Notes: generated by a model not told the origin, from the letters alone. Counted from the first letter of the stretch, positions 7,956 to 16,973 are shown. The stretch is 64,000 nucleotides of DNA from CAKAHY01 sp963522175 (GCA_963522175.1 CAUQXC010000004.1:62001-126000), one strand, 5' to 3'. Made by a program: numbers and translations.

Positions 7956-8967
7956 GGATGTATATGTGCTTGCTATTGAAAGTTCCTGTGATGAGACGGC
8001 GGCGGCGGTAGTAAAAAACGGAAGAGAAGTCTTATCAAATATAATCTCCTCGCAGATTGAGCTGCATACCTTATACGGCGGAGTCGTGCCTGAGATCGCT
8101 TCAAGAAAGCATATCGAAAATATTGACTTTGTTGTGGATGAGGCGTTAAAAAAGGCGGGTAAAAGCCTTGAAGAAATAGATGCAATCGGAGTGACACACG
8201 GTCCGGGGCTTGTAGGTGCCCTGCTTGTGGGCGTGGCGTATGCAAAAGCGCTTGCATTTGCCCTAAATAAGCCTCTTATAGGCGTTCATCATATAAAAGG
8301 GCATGTTGCCGCAAATTTTATTGAGCACAAGGATTTGAAGCCGCCTTTTATTTGTCTGATAGTTTCCGGAGGGCATACCAATCTTGTCAAGGTTAAAGAC
8401 TATAATGATTTCGAGATTATAGGAAGGACAAGAGATGATGCTGCGGGAGAGGCATTTGACAAGGTTGCCAGAAGCGTGGGACTGGGCTATCCGGGAGGAC
8501 CTAAGATAGATAAAGCCGCAAAGGAAGGAAATCCCTTGGCTATAAATTTTCCTAAAGCAAAGGTAAATGACAACAAGTATGATTTCAGCTTTTCGGGAAT
8601 AAAAAGTGCGGTTTTAAACTATCAAAATCAGGCAAAAATGAAGAACGAGGAAATAAATGTTCCCGATTTGGTTGCGAGTTTTCAAAAATCCGTGGTCGAT
8701 GTTTTAACGGAGCATACGATAGCTGCGGCAAAGGAGTATAATTTTAAAACCGTGGCTATGGCGGGAGGAGTTGCGGCGAATTCCTGCCTTAGGGAGAGCC
8801 TGCAAAGAGAGTGTGATGCTGAAGGCATAAGATTTTGCTACCCTTCGCCGGTGTATTGCACGGATAATGCCGCCATGATAGGGGCGGCTGCATACTTCGA
8901 CTATATGAAGGGAATAAGACATTCGTGGGATTTGAATGCCTGCCCTAATTTGGCGCTTGAGGGGTAA
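7948..8967 (+). CDS. tsaD: tRNA N6-adenosine threonylcarbamoyltransferase TsaD
   Basis: TsaD transfers the threonylcarbamoyl group from threonylcarbamoyl-AMP to A37 of tRNA. The 339 residues begin with the ASKHA signature VLAIESSCDETAAAVV. They carry the metal-binding H115-xxx-H119 in VHHIKGHVAAN, the SGGHT loop, and the late DNAAMIGAAA motif. ATG at 7948 is chosen over a TTG two codons earlier because GGGG lies 7 bases upstream. The gene closes the operon and is followed by a terminator. TsaC, which makes the activated intermediate, is not in this window. Confidence 0.96.
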   Translation: MNKDVYVLAIESSCDETAAAVVKNGREVLSNIISSQIELHTLYGGVVPEIASRKHIENIDFVVDEALKKAGKSLEEIDAIGVTHGPGLVGALLVGVAYAKALAFALNKPLIGVHHIKGHVAANFIEHKDLKPPFICLIVSGGHTNLVKVKDYNDFEIIGRTRDDAAGEAFDKVARSVGLGYPGGPKIDKAAKEGNPLAINFPKAKVNDNKYDFSFSGIKSAVLNYQNQAKMKNEEINVPDLVASFQKSVVDVLTEHTIAAAKEYNFKTVAMAGGVAANSCLRESLQRECDAEGIRFCYPSPVYCTDNAAMIGAAAYFDYMKGIRHSWDLNACPNLALEG

Positions 8968-8984
8968 TAAGAATGTAGATGAGA

Positions 8985-9016
8985 AGAAGATGTCCTAAAA
9001 GACATCCTCTTTTTTT
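8985..9016. terminator. Terminator between tsaD and mntP
   Basis: GATGTC at 8989-8994 pairs with GACATC at 9001-9006, extended by A and G against C and T, then T from 9010 to 9016. It stops the t6A operon. In the other direction it lies just past the mntP stop at 9034, so it may serve both. Confidence 0.75.
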
Positions 9017-9033
9017 GAAGATAAAAATTCACT

Positions 9034-9597
9034 TTATCCGCCGAAAAACAGATGGCTTACAAGTATTTTTATGCCCATGAGTATAAGAATACAGGCGCCG
9101 AAAATTTCGGACCTTGATTTAAGCTTATAGCCGAATTGCTTGCCTATACCGACTCCGACAAAGGAAATCAGGAATGTGCAAAAGCCGATGAAAAGTATAG
9201 CATAAATGATATTGACATACAGGAAAGCAAAAGTAACCCCGACGGTTAAAGCATCTATACTTGTGGCAATCGCAAGCCCCAACATAATTTTAAAGGCTAT
9301 GCTGTTACCTGCTCTTACGTCACAGTCTTCACGGCTTTCTTTGAGCATACCGTAGCCTATGTAACATAAAAGGACAAAGGCAAGCCAATGGTCTATATGT
9401 CTTACAAAACGGCTGAAACGTATACCGAGTATATAACCTATAAAGGGCATAAAGGCTTGGAAGGTTCCGAACCAAAGGGCTATTATAAAGGCTTTAGCTT
9501 TGTCAAAAAAAGGCATAGAAAGCCCCTTGCATACGGACACGGCAAAGGCATCCATTGAGAGCGCAACGGATATTATAAAAAGTTCATATATTGACAT
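9034..9597 (-). CDS. mntP: Manganese efflux pump MntP
   Basis: MntP exports excess Mn(II) across the membrane. The 187-residue protein has six predicted membrane helices and the family motif ALSMDAFAVSVCKGL near residue 10, with a second, related half SIDALTVGVTFAF near residue 110. The acidic residues in these two repeats are the expected metal ligands. ATG at 9597 begins the family sequence MSIYELFI and has AGGAA upstream. The longer frame to 9648 would read through a hairpin. I see no yybP-ykoY riboswitch in the 70 bases before it. Confidence 0.93.
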   Translation of the reverse strand: MSIYELFIISVALSMDAFAVSVCKGLSMPFFDKAKAFIIALWFGTFQAFMPFIGYILGIRFSRFVRHIDHWLAFVLLCYIGYGMLKESREDCDVRAGNSIAFKIMLGLAIATSIDALTVGVTFAFLYVNIIYAILFIGFCTFLISFVGVGIGKQFGYKLKSRSEIFGACILILMGIKILVSHLFFGG

Positions 9598-9622
9598 TAA
9601 AATTTCCTCGTAAACAAATATT

Positions 9623-9656
9623 AAGTGGACCCCTTTAGAAGAGTCCACTTTTTTAA
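9623..9656. terminator. Hairpin between the PAP2 gene and mntP
   Basis: AAGTGGAC at 9623-9630 pairs with GTCCACTT at 9643-9650 across a 12-base loop. The plus-strand side is followed by six T and the minus-strand side by AATATTTGTTT. It could separate the two minus-strand genes or stop plus-strand readthrough from tsaD. Confidence 0.55.
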
Positions 9657-9666
9657 AATCCGAATT

Positions 9667-10350
9667 CTACCAACCGGTTTTACCGGCGACGAGTTCGTTG
9701 TCGCTTGTGTCACCGAGACCGGTAGGAACATTGATATAGATGATAATGTACATTACCGATGCAAGGACAAGGCTGCCTATAACATCCAAAACAGAATGTT
9801 GTTTAAGAGCTACCGTAGACATACAAATCGAGAGCATGAGCACAAAAGAGAAAAATTGAACGAACTTACATTTGGTAAGGAACTTGCTTTTGCGTACGGC
9901 TATATGTATGGCTATGGAATTATAAACATGTATGCTCGGAAAAACATTGGTGCTCGTATCCGCCGTATAAACGAGAGATACAAGATAAGTTGCCCAGTTT
10001 TTTGTAGGGTCTATATGAGGTCTTAAGTTGGTACCGTTAGGGAAAACCCAACATATAAAAAGACAGATGCTCATACCTGCCGCGAGCATGGTAAAACAAT
10101 CCAAAAACTCTTTCTTGTCTTTGAAAAAAAAGTAGAGGAGAAACAAGGCTACATATAAGAACCAGAGCAGGTAAGGGACGACAAAATACTCATTAAAGGG
10201 TATAAGATCATCAAACCTGCTGTGCATTATGTAGTAGTTGTGTCTTACACTTTTTTCAAGATAATCAAACCATGTCATATACACCGGAAGATATAAAAAA
10301 ACCGATGCGTAGTTATATTTTTTGAAAAAATTTGATATACTCTTATTCAT
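9667..10350 (-). CDS. PAP2 superfamily membrane phosphatase/transferase
   Basis: This polytopic protein has about 227 residues and six predicted membrane helices. The lumenal PAP2 motifs are recognisable: a histidine in FPSIHVYNS (motif 2) and KQHSVLDVIGS (motif 3), after a motif-1-like RPHIDPTKNW. Such proteins act on lipid phosphates such as phosphatidate or undecaprenyl pyrophosphate. This form resembles the PAP2_3 subgroup that includes inositol phosphorylceramide synthases, so the substrate is uncertain. The start may be ATG 10350 or a GTG at 10365, and neither has a strong ribosome site. It diverges from glf. Confidence 0.75.
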   Translation of the reverse strand: MNKSISNFFKKYNYASVFLYLPVYMTWFDYLEKSVRHNYYIMHSRFDDLIPFNEYFVVPYLLWFLYVALFLLYFFFKDKKEFLDCFTMLAAGMSICLFICWVFPNGTNLRPHIDPTKNWATYLVSLVYTADTSTNVFPSIHVYNSIAIHIAVRKSKFLTKCKFVQFFSFVLMLSICMSTVALKQHSVLDVIGSLVLASVMYIIIYINVPTGLGDTSDNELVAGKTGW

Positions 10351-10417
10351 AGCTTTAAAATCCACTTTCTTAAATGCGCACTCCTATAGTTACAGTTTAA
10401 AGCTTTGTTAGAAGAAA

Positions 10418-10446
10418 ATTATAGACTTTATTTGTCAAATAATCAA
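10418..10446 (-). promoter_or_regulatory. Promoter of the PAP2 gene
   Basis: On the minus strand TTGATT (10446-10441) and TATAAT (10423-10418) are 17 bases apart, close to the sigma-A consensus. The gene starts about 70 bases downstream. Confidence 0.65.
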
Positions 10447-10489
10447 GCTTTACGATGAATATTTAATAAAAATCTAAGCTTTGTTATCA

Positions 10490-10520
10490 TTGACATAGTA
10501 TTCGGTTTGGGTTTTAATAT
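10490..10520 (+). promoter_or_regulatory. Promoter of glf
   Basis: A perfect TTGACA at 10490-10495 is followed by TTAATA or TAATAT at 10514-10520, a spacing of 18-19 bases. It faces the glf start at 10597 and is back to back with the PAP2 promoter. Confidence 0.55.
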
Positions 10521-10596
10521 ACTTTGAAACAATATAGGTAGTATGAATAAGCAGTCGTTTTTGTAAAAATGAGCAGAATTGTGAGGAGAACATTCT

Positions 10597-11694
10597 ATGT
10601 ACGATTATTTAGTTGTAGGTGCCGGATTGTACGGCGCGGTATTTGCGTATGAAGCAAGACAGAGAGGAAAAAGAGTCCTGCTTATAGACAAGAGAAAGCA
10701 TATAGCGGGAAATGTATACTGCGAAGAAACCGAAGGTATTAATGTGCATAAGTACGGAGCACATATTTTTCACACAAACAGCGACAAGGTGTGGGAATAT
10801 GTAAATAAATTTGCAAGCTTCAACAGATTTACCAATTCTCCCATAGCGAATTATAAAGGAGAAATATATTCCCTTCCGTTCAATATGCTTACCTTTAACA
10901 AGATGTGGGGGGTCATAAGTCCGGATGAGGCAAAGAAAAAGATACAGGAGCAAAGGGAAGCGGCGGGAATAAAGGAGCCGAGAAACCTTGAAGAACAGGC
11001 GATAAGCCTTGTGGGGCTTGATATATACGAAAAGCTGATAAAAGGCTATACACAGAAGCAGTGGGGAAGAGAGTGCAAGGATTTGCCGGCTTTTATCATT
11101 AAAAGACTGCCGGTAAGATACACCTATGACAATAATTATTTTAATGCAAAATATCAGGGAATACCTATAGGCGGTTATACCAAGATGGTTGAAAATATGC
11201 TTGAAGGTATAGAAGTGAGACTTGGCGAGGATTATCTGAAAAACAGGAAGGAATATGATAAGCTCGCAAATAAGGTAGTATATACCGGAGCGATAGATGC
11301 ATATTTCGAATATAAGCTGGGAGCCTTGGAATACAGATCGGTTCGCTTTGAAAACGAAATTCTCGATACGGATAATTATCAAGGAAATGCGGCGGTAAAC
11401 TACACCGATATAGAAGTACCGTATACAAGGATTATAGAGCACAAATGGTTCGAGTTTACGGAAAGCGAAAAAACCGTTATATCGAAGGAATACAGCGCCG
11501 AATGGAAGCCGGGAGATGAGCCTTATTATCCTGTAAACGACGAAAAAAATTCAAAGCTTTATTCCGAATACAAGGAGCTGGCTTTAGGAGAAGATAAGGT
11601 GTATTTCGGCGGAAGGCTCGGAGAATACAAATACTATGATATGGATGCCGTTATAGATGCGGCATTGAAATTCAGTGAAAAGGAGCTTTTGTAA
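10597..11694 (+). CDS. glf: UDP-galactopyranose mutase
   Basis: Glf converts UDP-galactopyranose to UDP-galactofuranose, the donor for galactofuranose in surface polysaccharides. The 365 residues match the family. The FAD-binding loop GAGLYG lies at 8-13, followed by the signature KYGAHIFHTNSDKVWEYV, then SLPFNMLTFNKMWG and the family KQWGREC segment. The late arginine in GGRLGEYKYYDMD contacts the substrate pyrophosphate in homologues. GAGGAG precedes the ATG. The gene is followed by ispD after 5 bases. The Wzy-like protein at 24568 might use polymers that contain this sugar, but that link is inference. Confidence 0.96.
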   Translation: MYDYLVVGAGLYGAVFAYEARQRGKRVLLIDKRKHIAGNVYCEETEGINVHKYGAHIFHTNSDKVWEYVNKFASFNRFTNSPIANYKGEIYSLPFNMLTFNKMWGVISPDEAKKKIQEQREAAGIKEPRNLEEQAISLVGLDIYEKLIKGYTQKQWGRECKDLPAFIIKRLPVRYTYDNNYFNAKYQGIPIGGYTKMVENMLEGIEVRLGEDYLKNRKEYDKLANKVVYTGAIDAYFEYKLGALEYRSVRFENEILDTDNYQGNAAVNYTDIEVPYTRIIEHKWFEFTESEKTVISKEYSAEWKPGDEPYYPVNDEKNSKLYSEYKELALGEDKVYFGGRLGEYKYYDMDAVIDAALKFSEKELL

Positions 11695-11699
11695 AACCT

Positions 11700-12398
11700 A
11701 TGTCTAAGACTACGGTGCTCATTTTGGCTGCGGGAAGCGGAAAAAGAATGGGCGAGGATGTACCCAAACAGTTTAAAGAAATAGCTTCAAAGCCCGTTCT
11801 TGCATATTCTATGGAAGCCTTTGACAAAAGCCTTGTCGATGAAATAATCATTGTAGGAACGAAGGAGTACGAAGCTACGGTTCTTGCAATAGCTGAGGCT
11901 TATAAAATAAAGAAGTTTACAAAGCTTGTTTACGGCGACACGGAAAGATATCTTTCCGTGTACAAGGGACTGGAATGTATAAAAGCGGAAGAAAACGATA
12001 AGGTCTTGGTTCATGATGCGGCAAGACCTCTTATAAGCGTTCAAAAAATCAATGAGCTTATAGAAGTTCTTGATAAAGAAAAAGCGGCCGTTCTCGCCGT
12101 TCCGGTGAAGGATACCGTAAGAAAAGTAAACTCTGAAGGGGTTTTTGAAGAAAGTCTTGACAGAAGCAGTCTATATGCGATACAAACGCCTCAGGGCTTT
12201 AATGCCGGTAATTTAAAAGAGGCTTATGAGGTGCTTATGTCCGATGAAAATTTGCAGAAGGGTATAACGGATGATGCAATGGTTCTTGAAAGAGTATATA
12301 ACATAAAGGCAAGGCTCATTCAGGGTGAATATAAAAATATAAAGCTTACCACAAAAGAGGATACCGCTTTAGTGGAAATTTTTTTAAAGGAAGAATAA
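11700..12398 (+). CDS. ispD: 2-C-methyl-D-erythritol 4-phosphate cytidylyltransferase (IspD) family
   Basis: IspD joins CTP and methylerythritol phosphate in the MEP route to isoprenoids. The 232-residue protein has the nucleotide-binding motif ILAAGSGKRMG at 8-18, PKQF at 22-25 and VHDAARP at 104-110, and the TPQGF and TDDA motifs further on. TarI/ribitol-phosphate cytidylyltransferases share this fold and nearly the same motifs. No tarJ partner is adjacent, so IspD is preferred. The gene lies between glf and pepT with 5- and 15-base gaps. Confidence 0.85.
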   Translation: MSKTTVLILAAGSGKRMGEDVPKQFKEIASKPVLAYSMEAFDKSLVDEIIIVGTKEYEATVLAIAEAYKIKKFTKLVYGDTERYLSVYKGLECIKAEENDKVLVHDAARPLISVQKINELIEVLDKEKAAVLAVPVKDTVRKVNSEGVFEESLDRSSLYAIQTPQGFNAGNLKEAYEVLMSDENLQKGITDDAMVLERVYNIKARLIQGEYKNIKLTTKEDTALVEIFLKEE

Positions 12399-12413
12399 AA
12401 GGAGGATTTGAAT

Positions 12414-13649
12414 ATGGATAAGTTACTTGAAAGGTTTTTAAATTATGTGCAAAAGGAAACAAGGTCGGATAGCACAAGCAGTACCGTGCCGACTACACAT
12501 ACTCAAACTTTATTTTTGCAGGATTTGGTTTCGGAGCTTCGTGAGCTCGGCTTTGAAGACGTTAAATTAAATCCGAAAAACAGCTTTGTTACCGCTACGG
12601 TTCCTGCAACAAGCGATGAAAAGCTGCCTGTAATAGGCTTTATCGCTCATGTGGATACGGCGGATTTTGAAGCGAGAAACATAAAGCCGCAGATTCATAA
12701 AAATTATGACGGAGAAGATATAGTTTTAAATGAAAAAGAGGGGATAATTCTTTCAAAAACCGAGTTTCCCAATTTGAAAAATTATGTGGGAAAAACTCTT
12801 ATAACAACAGACGGAACAACCCTGCTCGGTGCGGACGATAAAGCGGGAGTTGCCGAAATAGTAAGTGCAGGTGCTTATTTGATTGCAAATCCGGATATAA
12901 AGCACGGAAAAATAAGAGTCGCATTCGGTCCGGATGAGGAGATAGGAAGAGGAGCGGACCTTTTCGATGTTGAAGAGTTTGCCTGTGATTTTGCCTATAC
13001 TATGGACGGCGGACCTCTCGGAGAGCTTGAATATGAAAGCTTCAATGCGGCTCAGGCCGTTATAAGCATACAAGGGAAAAATGTTCATCCGGGAAGTGCA
13101 AAGGATACCATGGTAAACTCCATGAATATAGCAAACGAAATACAGAACTCGATGCCGGCATTCAGTGTTCCGGAGCATACCGAGGGAAGAGAGGGATTTT
13201 TCCATCTTTGCTCAATCGAGGGAAATGTTGAGTTTACAAAGCTTGTTTACATAATAAGAGATCATGACAAAACGCTTTTTGAGGCAAAGAAGGCTTATGT
13301 AGAGCGCTTAGTGGAGAGACTTAATGAAAAGCTTGATAAAAAGCGTATAACTCTTGAAATTCGTGACGAGTATTACAATATGGGCGAGGTTATAGAAAAG
13401 GATTTAAGATGTGTGGAAATAGCAAAAGAAGCTATGAAAAATCTGGGAATCACACCTCTTATAAAGCCTATAAGAGGCGGTACGGACGGCTCGAAAATAA
13501 GCTTTATGGGACTTCCTACCCCTAATATTTTTGCGGGTGGAGAAAACTTCCACGGAAGATATGAATTTTGCTGTGTGGAAAGCATGGAGCAGGCAAGGAA
13601 CGTTATTATAGAAATAGCGAAGCTTGCCGAAAAATATAAGAAAGACTGA
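12414..13649 (+). CDS. pepT: Peptidase T (tripeptide aminopeptidase)
   Basis: PepT is a dizinc M20 peptidase that removes the N-terminal residue of tripeptides in the cytoplasm. The 411 residues match the family length. Zinc ligands are visible in AHVDTAD, GADDKAG, PDEEIGRG (with the catalytic glutamate pair), MDGGPLGELEYE and the late GENFHGRYEF histidine. ATG at 12414 is used because GGAGG lies 8 bases upstream at 12401-12405. The preceding in-frame TTG is too close. It follows ispD by 15 bases. Confidence 0.96.
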   Translation: MDKLLERFLNYVQKETRSDSTSSTVPTTHTQTLFLQDLVSELRELGFEDVKLNPKNSFVTATVPATSDEKLPVIGFIAHVDTADFEARNIKPQIHKNYDGEDIVLNEKEGIILSKTEFPNLKNYVGKTLITTDGTTLLGADDKAGVAEIVSAGAYLIANPDIKHGKIRVAFGPDEEIGRGADLFDVEEFACDFAYTMDGGPLGELEYESFNAAQAVISIQGKNVHPGSAKDTMVNSMNIANEIQNSMPAFSVPEHTEGREGFFHLCSIEGNVEFTKLVYIIRDHDKTLFEAKKAYVERLVERLNEKLDKKRITLEIRDEYYNMGEVIEKDLRCVEIAKEAMKNLGITPLIKPIRGGTDGSKISFMGLPTPNIFAGGENFHGRYEFCCVESMEQARNVIIEIAKLAEKYKKD

Positions 13650-13657
13650 TAAAAAAG

Positions 13658-14806
13658 ATGATAAAAAACAAACTTATAAAAGTATTAAGATATACTTTAT
13701 TTGCAACGGGACTCTGCCTTTTGTCCGCCTGTGCGGGCACAAACACAGGCAAAAGTGTTTTGGAGAGTGAAAAGACCGGTAATCAGGCAAGTGAAGCTCC
13801 TGCCGGAGACGAGGGTAAAACGCAGGAGTTGCAAAGATATACAAGAAGCTTCACGGGTGTTTTCGATACGGTGACTCAAGTTATAGGATATGCGCAAAGT
13901 AAAGATGATTTTGATGTTGTGCTGGAAAAAACAGAAAAAGAGTTGAAAAAATATCATGAGTATTATGATATTTATGAAAGCTATGAAGGAATAAACAATA
14001 TTAAAACAATCAATGATAATGCAGGTAAGGAAGCTGTAAAGGTGGATAAAGAAATAATCGACCTCTTAAAGTTCTCCAAGGAAATGTATGAAAAAACCGA
14101 CGGGAAGGTGAACATAGCAATGGGCTCGGTGCTTAAGCTGTGGCATGATAAGAGGGAAGAGGGAATTTTAAATCCGGACACAGCATCCCTACCCGATAAA
14201 AAAAGCTTAGAGGAAGCCGAAAAGCATACGGATATAAATAAAATCATTATAGATGAAGAGGCATCCACGGTATACATTGAAGACGAGAATATGAGTATAG
14301 ATGTAGGGGCAACGGCAAAGGGCTATGCAACCGAAAGAACGGCGGAATTTCTTAAAAAAGAGGGCTATAACGACATACTTCTTTCAGTCGGAGGCAATGT
14401 AAGAGCTATAGGAAGTAAGCACGGTGATAACGGCATAAAGGTTCCTTGGTCCGTCGGAGTTCAAAATCCTAATCCCGATATTATGGATCAAAGCATAGTT
14501 GCTATGGAGATAGAAGATTTGAGCCTCGTTACAAGCGGTGTATATGAAAGATTTTACATGGTGGACGGTAAAAGCTATCACCATATTATAAATCCGGATA
14601 CTTTGTTTCCGGGAAATGAATATTTGTCGGTATCCATACTCACATCCGATTCGGGAGTGGGGGATGCCTTAAGCACGGCAGTATTTAATATGGACTTGGA
14701 AACAGGAAAAAACTTTATAGAAAATTATGCAGGTGTTGAAGCAATGTGGGTTTTACCTGATATGACTCAGGTGTACAGCTCGGGCTTCGAGGCGTTTAAG
14801 AAATAA
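13658..14806 (+). CDS. apbE: FAD:protein FMN transferase ApbE, lipoprotein
   Basis: ApbE attaches FMN through a phosphodiester to Thr or Ser of membrane redox proteins, such as Rnf or Nqr subunits or extracellular flavoproteins. The 382-residue protein has a lipoprotein signal with lipobox LSAC and Cys25 as the anchor, then a Ser/Thr/Lys linker. The ApbE domain shows SIDVGATAKGYATE, LLSVGGNVRAIG and the metal-binding GDALSTAVFN. It acts on the outer face of the membrane. Only one base separates it from the NusG-II gene, a pairing seen in many Firmicutes. Its flavin acceptor protein is not in this window. Confidence 0.93.
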   Translation: MIKNKLIKVLRYTLFATGLCLLSACAGTNTGKSVLESEKTGNQASEAPAGDEGKTQELQRYTRSFTGVFDTVTQVIGYAQSKDDFDVVLEKTEKELKKYHEYYDIYESYEGINNIKTINDNAGKEAVKVDKEIIDLLKFSKEMYEKTDGKVNIAMGSVLKLWHDKREEGILNPDTASLPDKKSLEEAEKHTDINKIIIDEEASTVYIEDENMSIDVGATAKGYATERTAEFLKKEGYNDILLSVGGNVRAIGSKHGDNGIKVPWSVGVQNPNPDIMDQSIVAMEIEDLSLVTSGVYERFYMVDGKSYHHIINPDTLFPGNEYLSVSILTSDSGVGDALSTAVFNMDLETGKNFIENYAGVEAMWVLPDMTQVYSSGFEAFKK

Positions 14807-14807
14807 G

Positions 14808-15191
14808 ATGAAAAGAAGAAATGATATAATTTTGCTTGTCACCGTTTTGCTGCTGTCCTGTGCAGGGATACTGTTTGTAAACTACAGAAAAAATTCGGTG
14901 AAAACAGATATTGCTAAGGCAAAGGTTTTAATGAGCGTTGACGGTAAGGTTGAGCAGGAGATTGATTTGTCAAAAGACGGAGATTATGCAATTGTAAATG
15001 ACAACGGCGATTTTAATACGATAAACATAACGCAGGGCGTCGTAAGAATGAAGGAGGCGAACTGCCCGGATAAGCTCTGCATACATCAGGGTAAAATAAG
15101 TAAAAACGGAGAGACCATAGTTTGCCTTCCTCACGGCTTGATTGTGGAAATAAAAAGTGATGATAATCCGGAGCTTGATATTGTAAGATAG
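14808..15191 (+). CDS. NusG domain II-containing protein
   Basis: This 127-residue protein has an N-terminal membrane helix or signal anchor (residues 7-25) followed by a single NusG domain II-type beta domain outside the cell. The family features VVRMKEANCPDKLCIHQG and VCLPHGLIVEI, with three conserved cysteines, are present. Such proteins occur next to ApbE and electron-transfer genes. A role in redox or flavin delivery is inferred from that linkage and is not proven. It lies one base after apbE, so the two are probably translated together. Confidence 0.85.
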   Translation: MKRRNDIILLVTVLLLSCAGILFVNYRKNSVKTDIAKAKVLMSVDGKVEQEIDLSKDGDYAIVNDNGDFNTINITQGVVRMKEANCPDKLCIHQGKISKNGETIVCLPHGLIVEIKSDDNPELDIVR

Positions 15192-15199
15192 GAGAACCG

Positions 15200-16324
15200 A
15201 TGGAAGGCAGGTTTATACAAAACATAGAAAACAGAACTGAAAAGATAAACAGGGTTTCGTTAACGGGTATAATAACAAATCTTGTTTTGGCCGCTGTAAA
15301 GATAGGCTTGGGCCTAACAAGCGGTTCAATAGCCATAGTCAGTGATGCGGTTAATAATATAACGGACTCCGCATCTTCGGTAATAACAATCATAGGAACG
15401 AGACTTGCCGCAAAGGCTCCGGACAGAGAGCATCCCTTCGGACACGGAAGAACGGAGTACCTTACAAGTCTTGTTATAGGAAGCATAGTTATGGTTACAG
15501 GCATTCATATGCTTATAAGCTCCTTAAGAAGCTTAGGTACAAAGCCGGAGTATAATTACAGCTTTATAACCGTAGCTATAATGCTTCTCACCGTAATTGC
15601 AAAGGTAATTCTCGGTATATATACTGAAAATTCGGGGAAGACTTTGGGCTCCAAAGCTTTGATAGGTTCGGGAAAGGATGCCAAAAACGATGCACTTATA
15701 ACATCGGCTACCCTTGTTTCCGCTTTGATTTATATGCTTTTCGGATATTCTACGGATGCCTTTGCCGGAGCTGTTATAGCCTTATTTATTGTAAAAGCGG
15801 GCTACGAGCTTTTGGGAGAAACGATAAAGGTAATACTCGGAGAAAGGGCTGATGCGGATCTTGCAAAAGCCATATATGAAATGGTTGACGAAGAAGAAAT
15901 AGTTCTTGGCTCTCATGACCTGATACTTAACACTTACGGTCCGAGCACCATAATAGGAACTATTAACGTCGATATAGACCACGATAAAACAGTGGGGGAT
16001 ATTTACCCCATCTTTCATCATCTCCAGCTTAAAATATATGAAAAGCTCAAGATATTTCTGGTTATAGGAGTGTATGCAATAGACGAACACTCCGCAAGGG
16101 CGAAAGAGGTCAGGGATTTTCTTAAAGAATTTGAAAAAGAAGAGCCTTATGTATTGGGCTTTCACGGAGTTGTCATTGATGAGGAAAGAAAAGAGCTGTA
16201 CTGTGATATACTTTTGGATTTTGCGGCGGATAAAAAAAGAATCAAGGAGAAGCTTGAAGAGGTGCTTCTCTTTAGATTTCCGAATTATGACCCGCATGTA
16301 ACTATAGATTTGGAATTTGCATAA
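15200..16324 (+). CDS. Cation diffusion facilitator transporter, likely Mn(II)-type
   Basis: This 374-residue CDF exporter has six membrane helices and a long C-terminal cytosolic domain. The metal site in helix 2 is in SDAVNNITDSASS, and HPFGHGRTEYL follows. In helix 5 the usual zinc HxxxD is replaced by DxxxD (in GKDAKNDALITSAT), the pattern described for manganese CDF proteins such as MntE. Manganese is therefore the inferred substrate. The C-terminal region after about residue 215 is longer than in FieF. GGAG lies upstream of ATG 15200. A second Mn exporter, mntP, is 6 kb away. Confidence 0.85.
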   Translation: MEGRFIQNIENRTEKINRVSLTGIITNLVLAAVKIGLGLTSGSIAIVSDAVNNITDSASSVITIIGTRLAAKAPDREHPFGHGRTEYLTSLVIGSIVMVTGIHMLISSLRSLGTKPEYNYSFITVAIMLLTVIAKVILGIYTENSGKTLGSKALIGSGKDAKNDALITSATLVSALIYMLFGYSTDAFAGAVIALFIVKAGYELLGETIKVILGERADADLAKAIYEMVDEEEIVLGSHDLILNTYGPSTIIGTINVDIDHDKTVGDIYPIFHHLQLKIYEKLKIFLVIGVYAIDEHSARAKEVRDFLKEFEKEEPYVLGFHGVVIDEERKELYCDILLDFAADKKRIKEKLEEVLLFRFPNYDPHVTIDLEFA

Positions 16325-16347
16325 AAAGCTCCCAAACGGTGCTTTTT
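16323..16347 (+). terminator. Short terminator before ruvA
   Basis: AAAAGC at 16324-16329 pairs with GCTTTT at 16341-16346, with an inner CC/GG pair and a five-base loop region, followed by T. It would partly stop transcription from the cation exporter gene. It ends 20 bases before ruvA. Confidence 0.5.
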
Positions 16348-16366
16348 AGTAATATAAGGATAGTAG

Positions 16367-16966
16367 ATGATTTCATTTATCAGAGGAAAATTGGTTGATG
16401 TATTTGAAAATAAGGTGATAGTAGACACGGGAAGTTTCGGCATGGAAATAAATGTGACGACACTTACGTTGGAGAAGCTGCCGAAAGTAAACGAAGAGGT
16501 TTTTTTATATACATACTTTAAGGTTTCGGAAGATGCGATGAGTTTATACGGCTTTAATAACGGAAAAGAGCTTGAAATTTTCAAGCTTTTGCTGGGTGTA
16601 AACGGAGTGGGACCTAAGGCGGCACTTTCGATTTTATCGGTGCTGGATGTCTACAGCTTCGGGATTGCGGTACTCGGTGATGACGAAAAAACTATTGCCA
16701 AGGCAAACGGCGTAGGCTTGAAGACGGCAAAAAGGATAATAATAGAGTTGAAGGATAAAATTCATACGGAAAACATTACTGAATTTGATGCCGGAGGCTC
16801 TAATGACGAAAATACGGTTTTGTCAACTGTGGGACGGGATACCATAGAAGCTTTGGTTGCTCTCGGCTATTCCGTTACCGAGGCGACAAAGGCTGTTAAA
16901 AGTCTTGAAATTGATGAAAATATGAGCAGTTCAAAGGCGTTAAGGCTCGCATTGAGAATGTTGTAG
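16367..16966 (+). CDS. ruvA: Holliday junction helicase subunit RuvA
   Basis: RuvA binds four-way DNA junctions and loads the RuvB motor for branch migration. The 199 residues match the family. Domain I (OB fold, about 1-62) starts MISFIRGKLVDVFENKVIVD. Domain II has two helix-hairpin-helix motifs (GVNGVGPKAALSIL and ANGVGLKTAKRIIIELKDK), and domain III (about 150-199) is the RuvB-binding bundle ALVALGYSVTEATKAV. It is followed by ruvB after 7 bases. ruvC is not present here, as usual in Firmicutes. Confidence 0.96.
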   Translation: MISFIRGKLVDVFENKVIVDTGSFGMEINVTTLTLEKLPKVNEEVFLYTYFKVSEDAMSLYGFNNGKELEIFKLLLGVNGVGPKAALSILSVLDVYSFGIAVLGDDEKTIAKANGVGLKTAKRIIIELKDKIHTENITEFDAGGSNDENTVLSTVGRDTIEALVALGYSVTEATKAVKSLEIDENMSSSKALRLALRML

Positions 16967-16973
16967 AGGTATT

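Noticed and set aside
9598..9666. Manganese (yybP-ykoY) riboswitch before mntP
   Set aside because: The gap of 69 bases is too short and shows only a simple hairpin.
10609..11442. 277-residue minus-strand frame opposite glf
   Set aside because: It lies fully within a clear glf gene, has no ribosome site, and has many rare residues with no domain.
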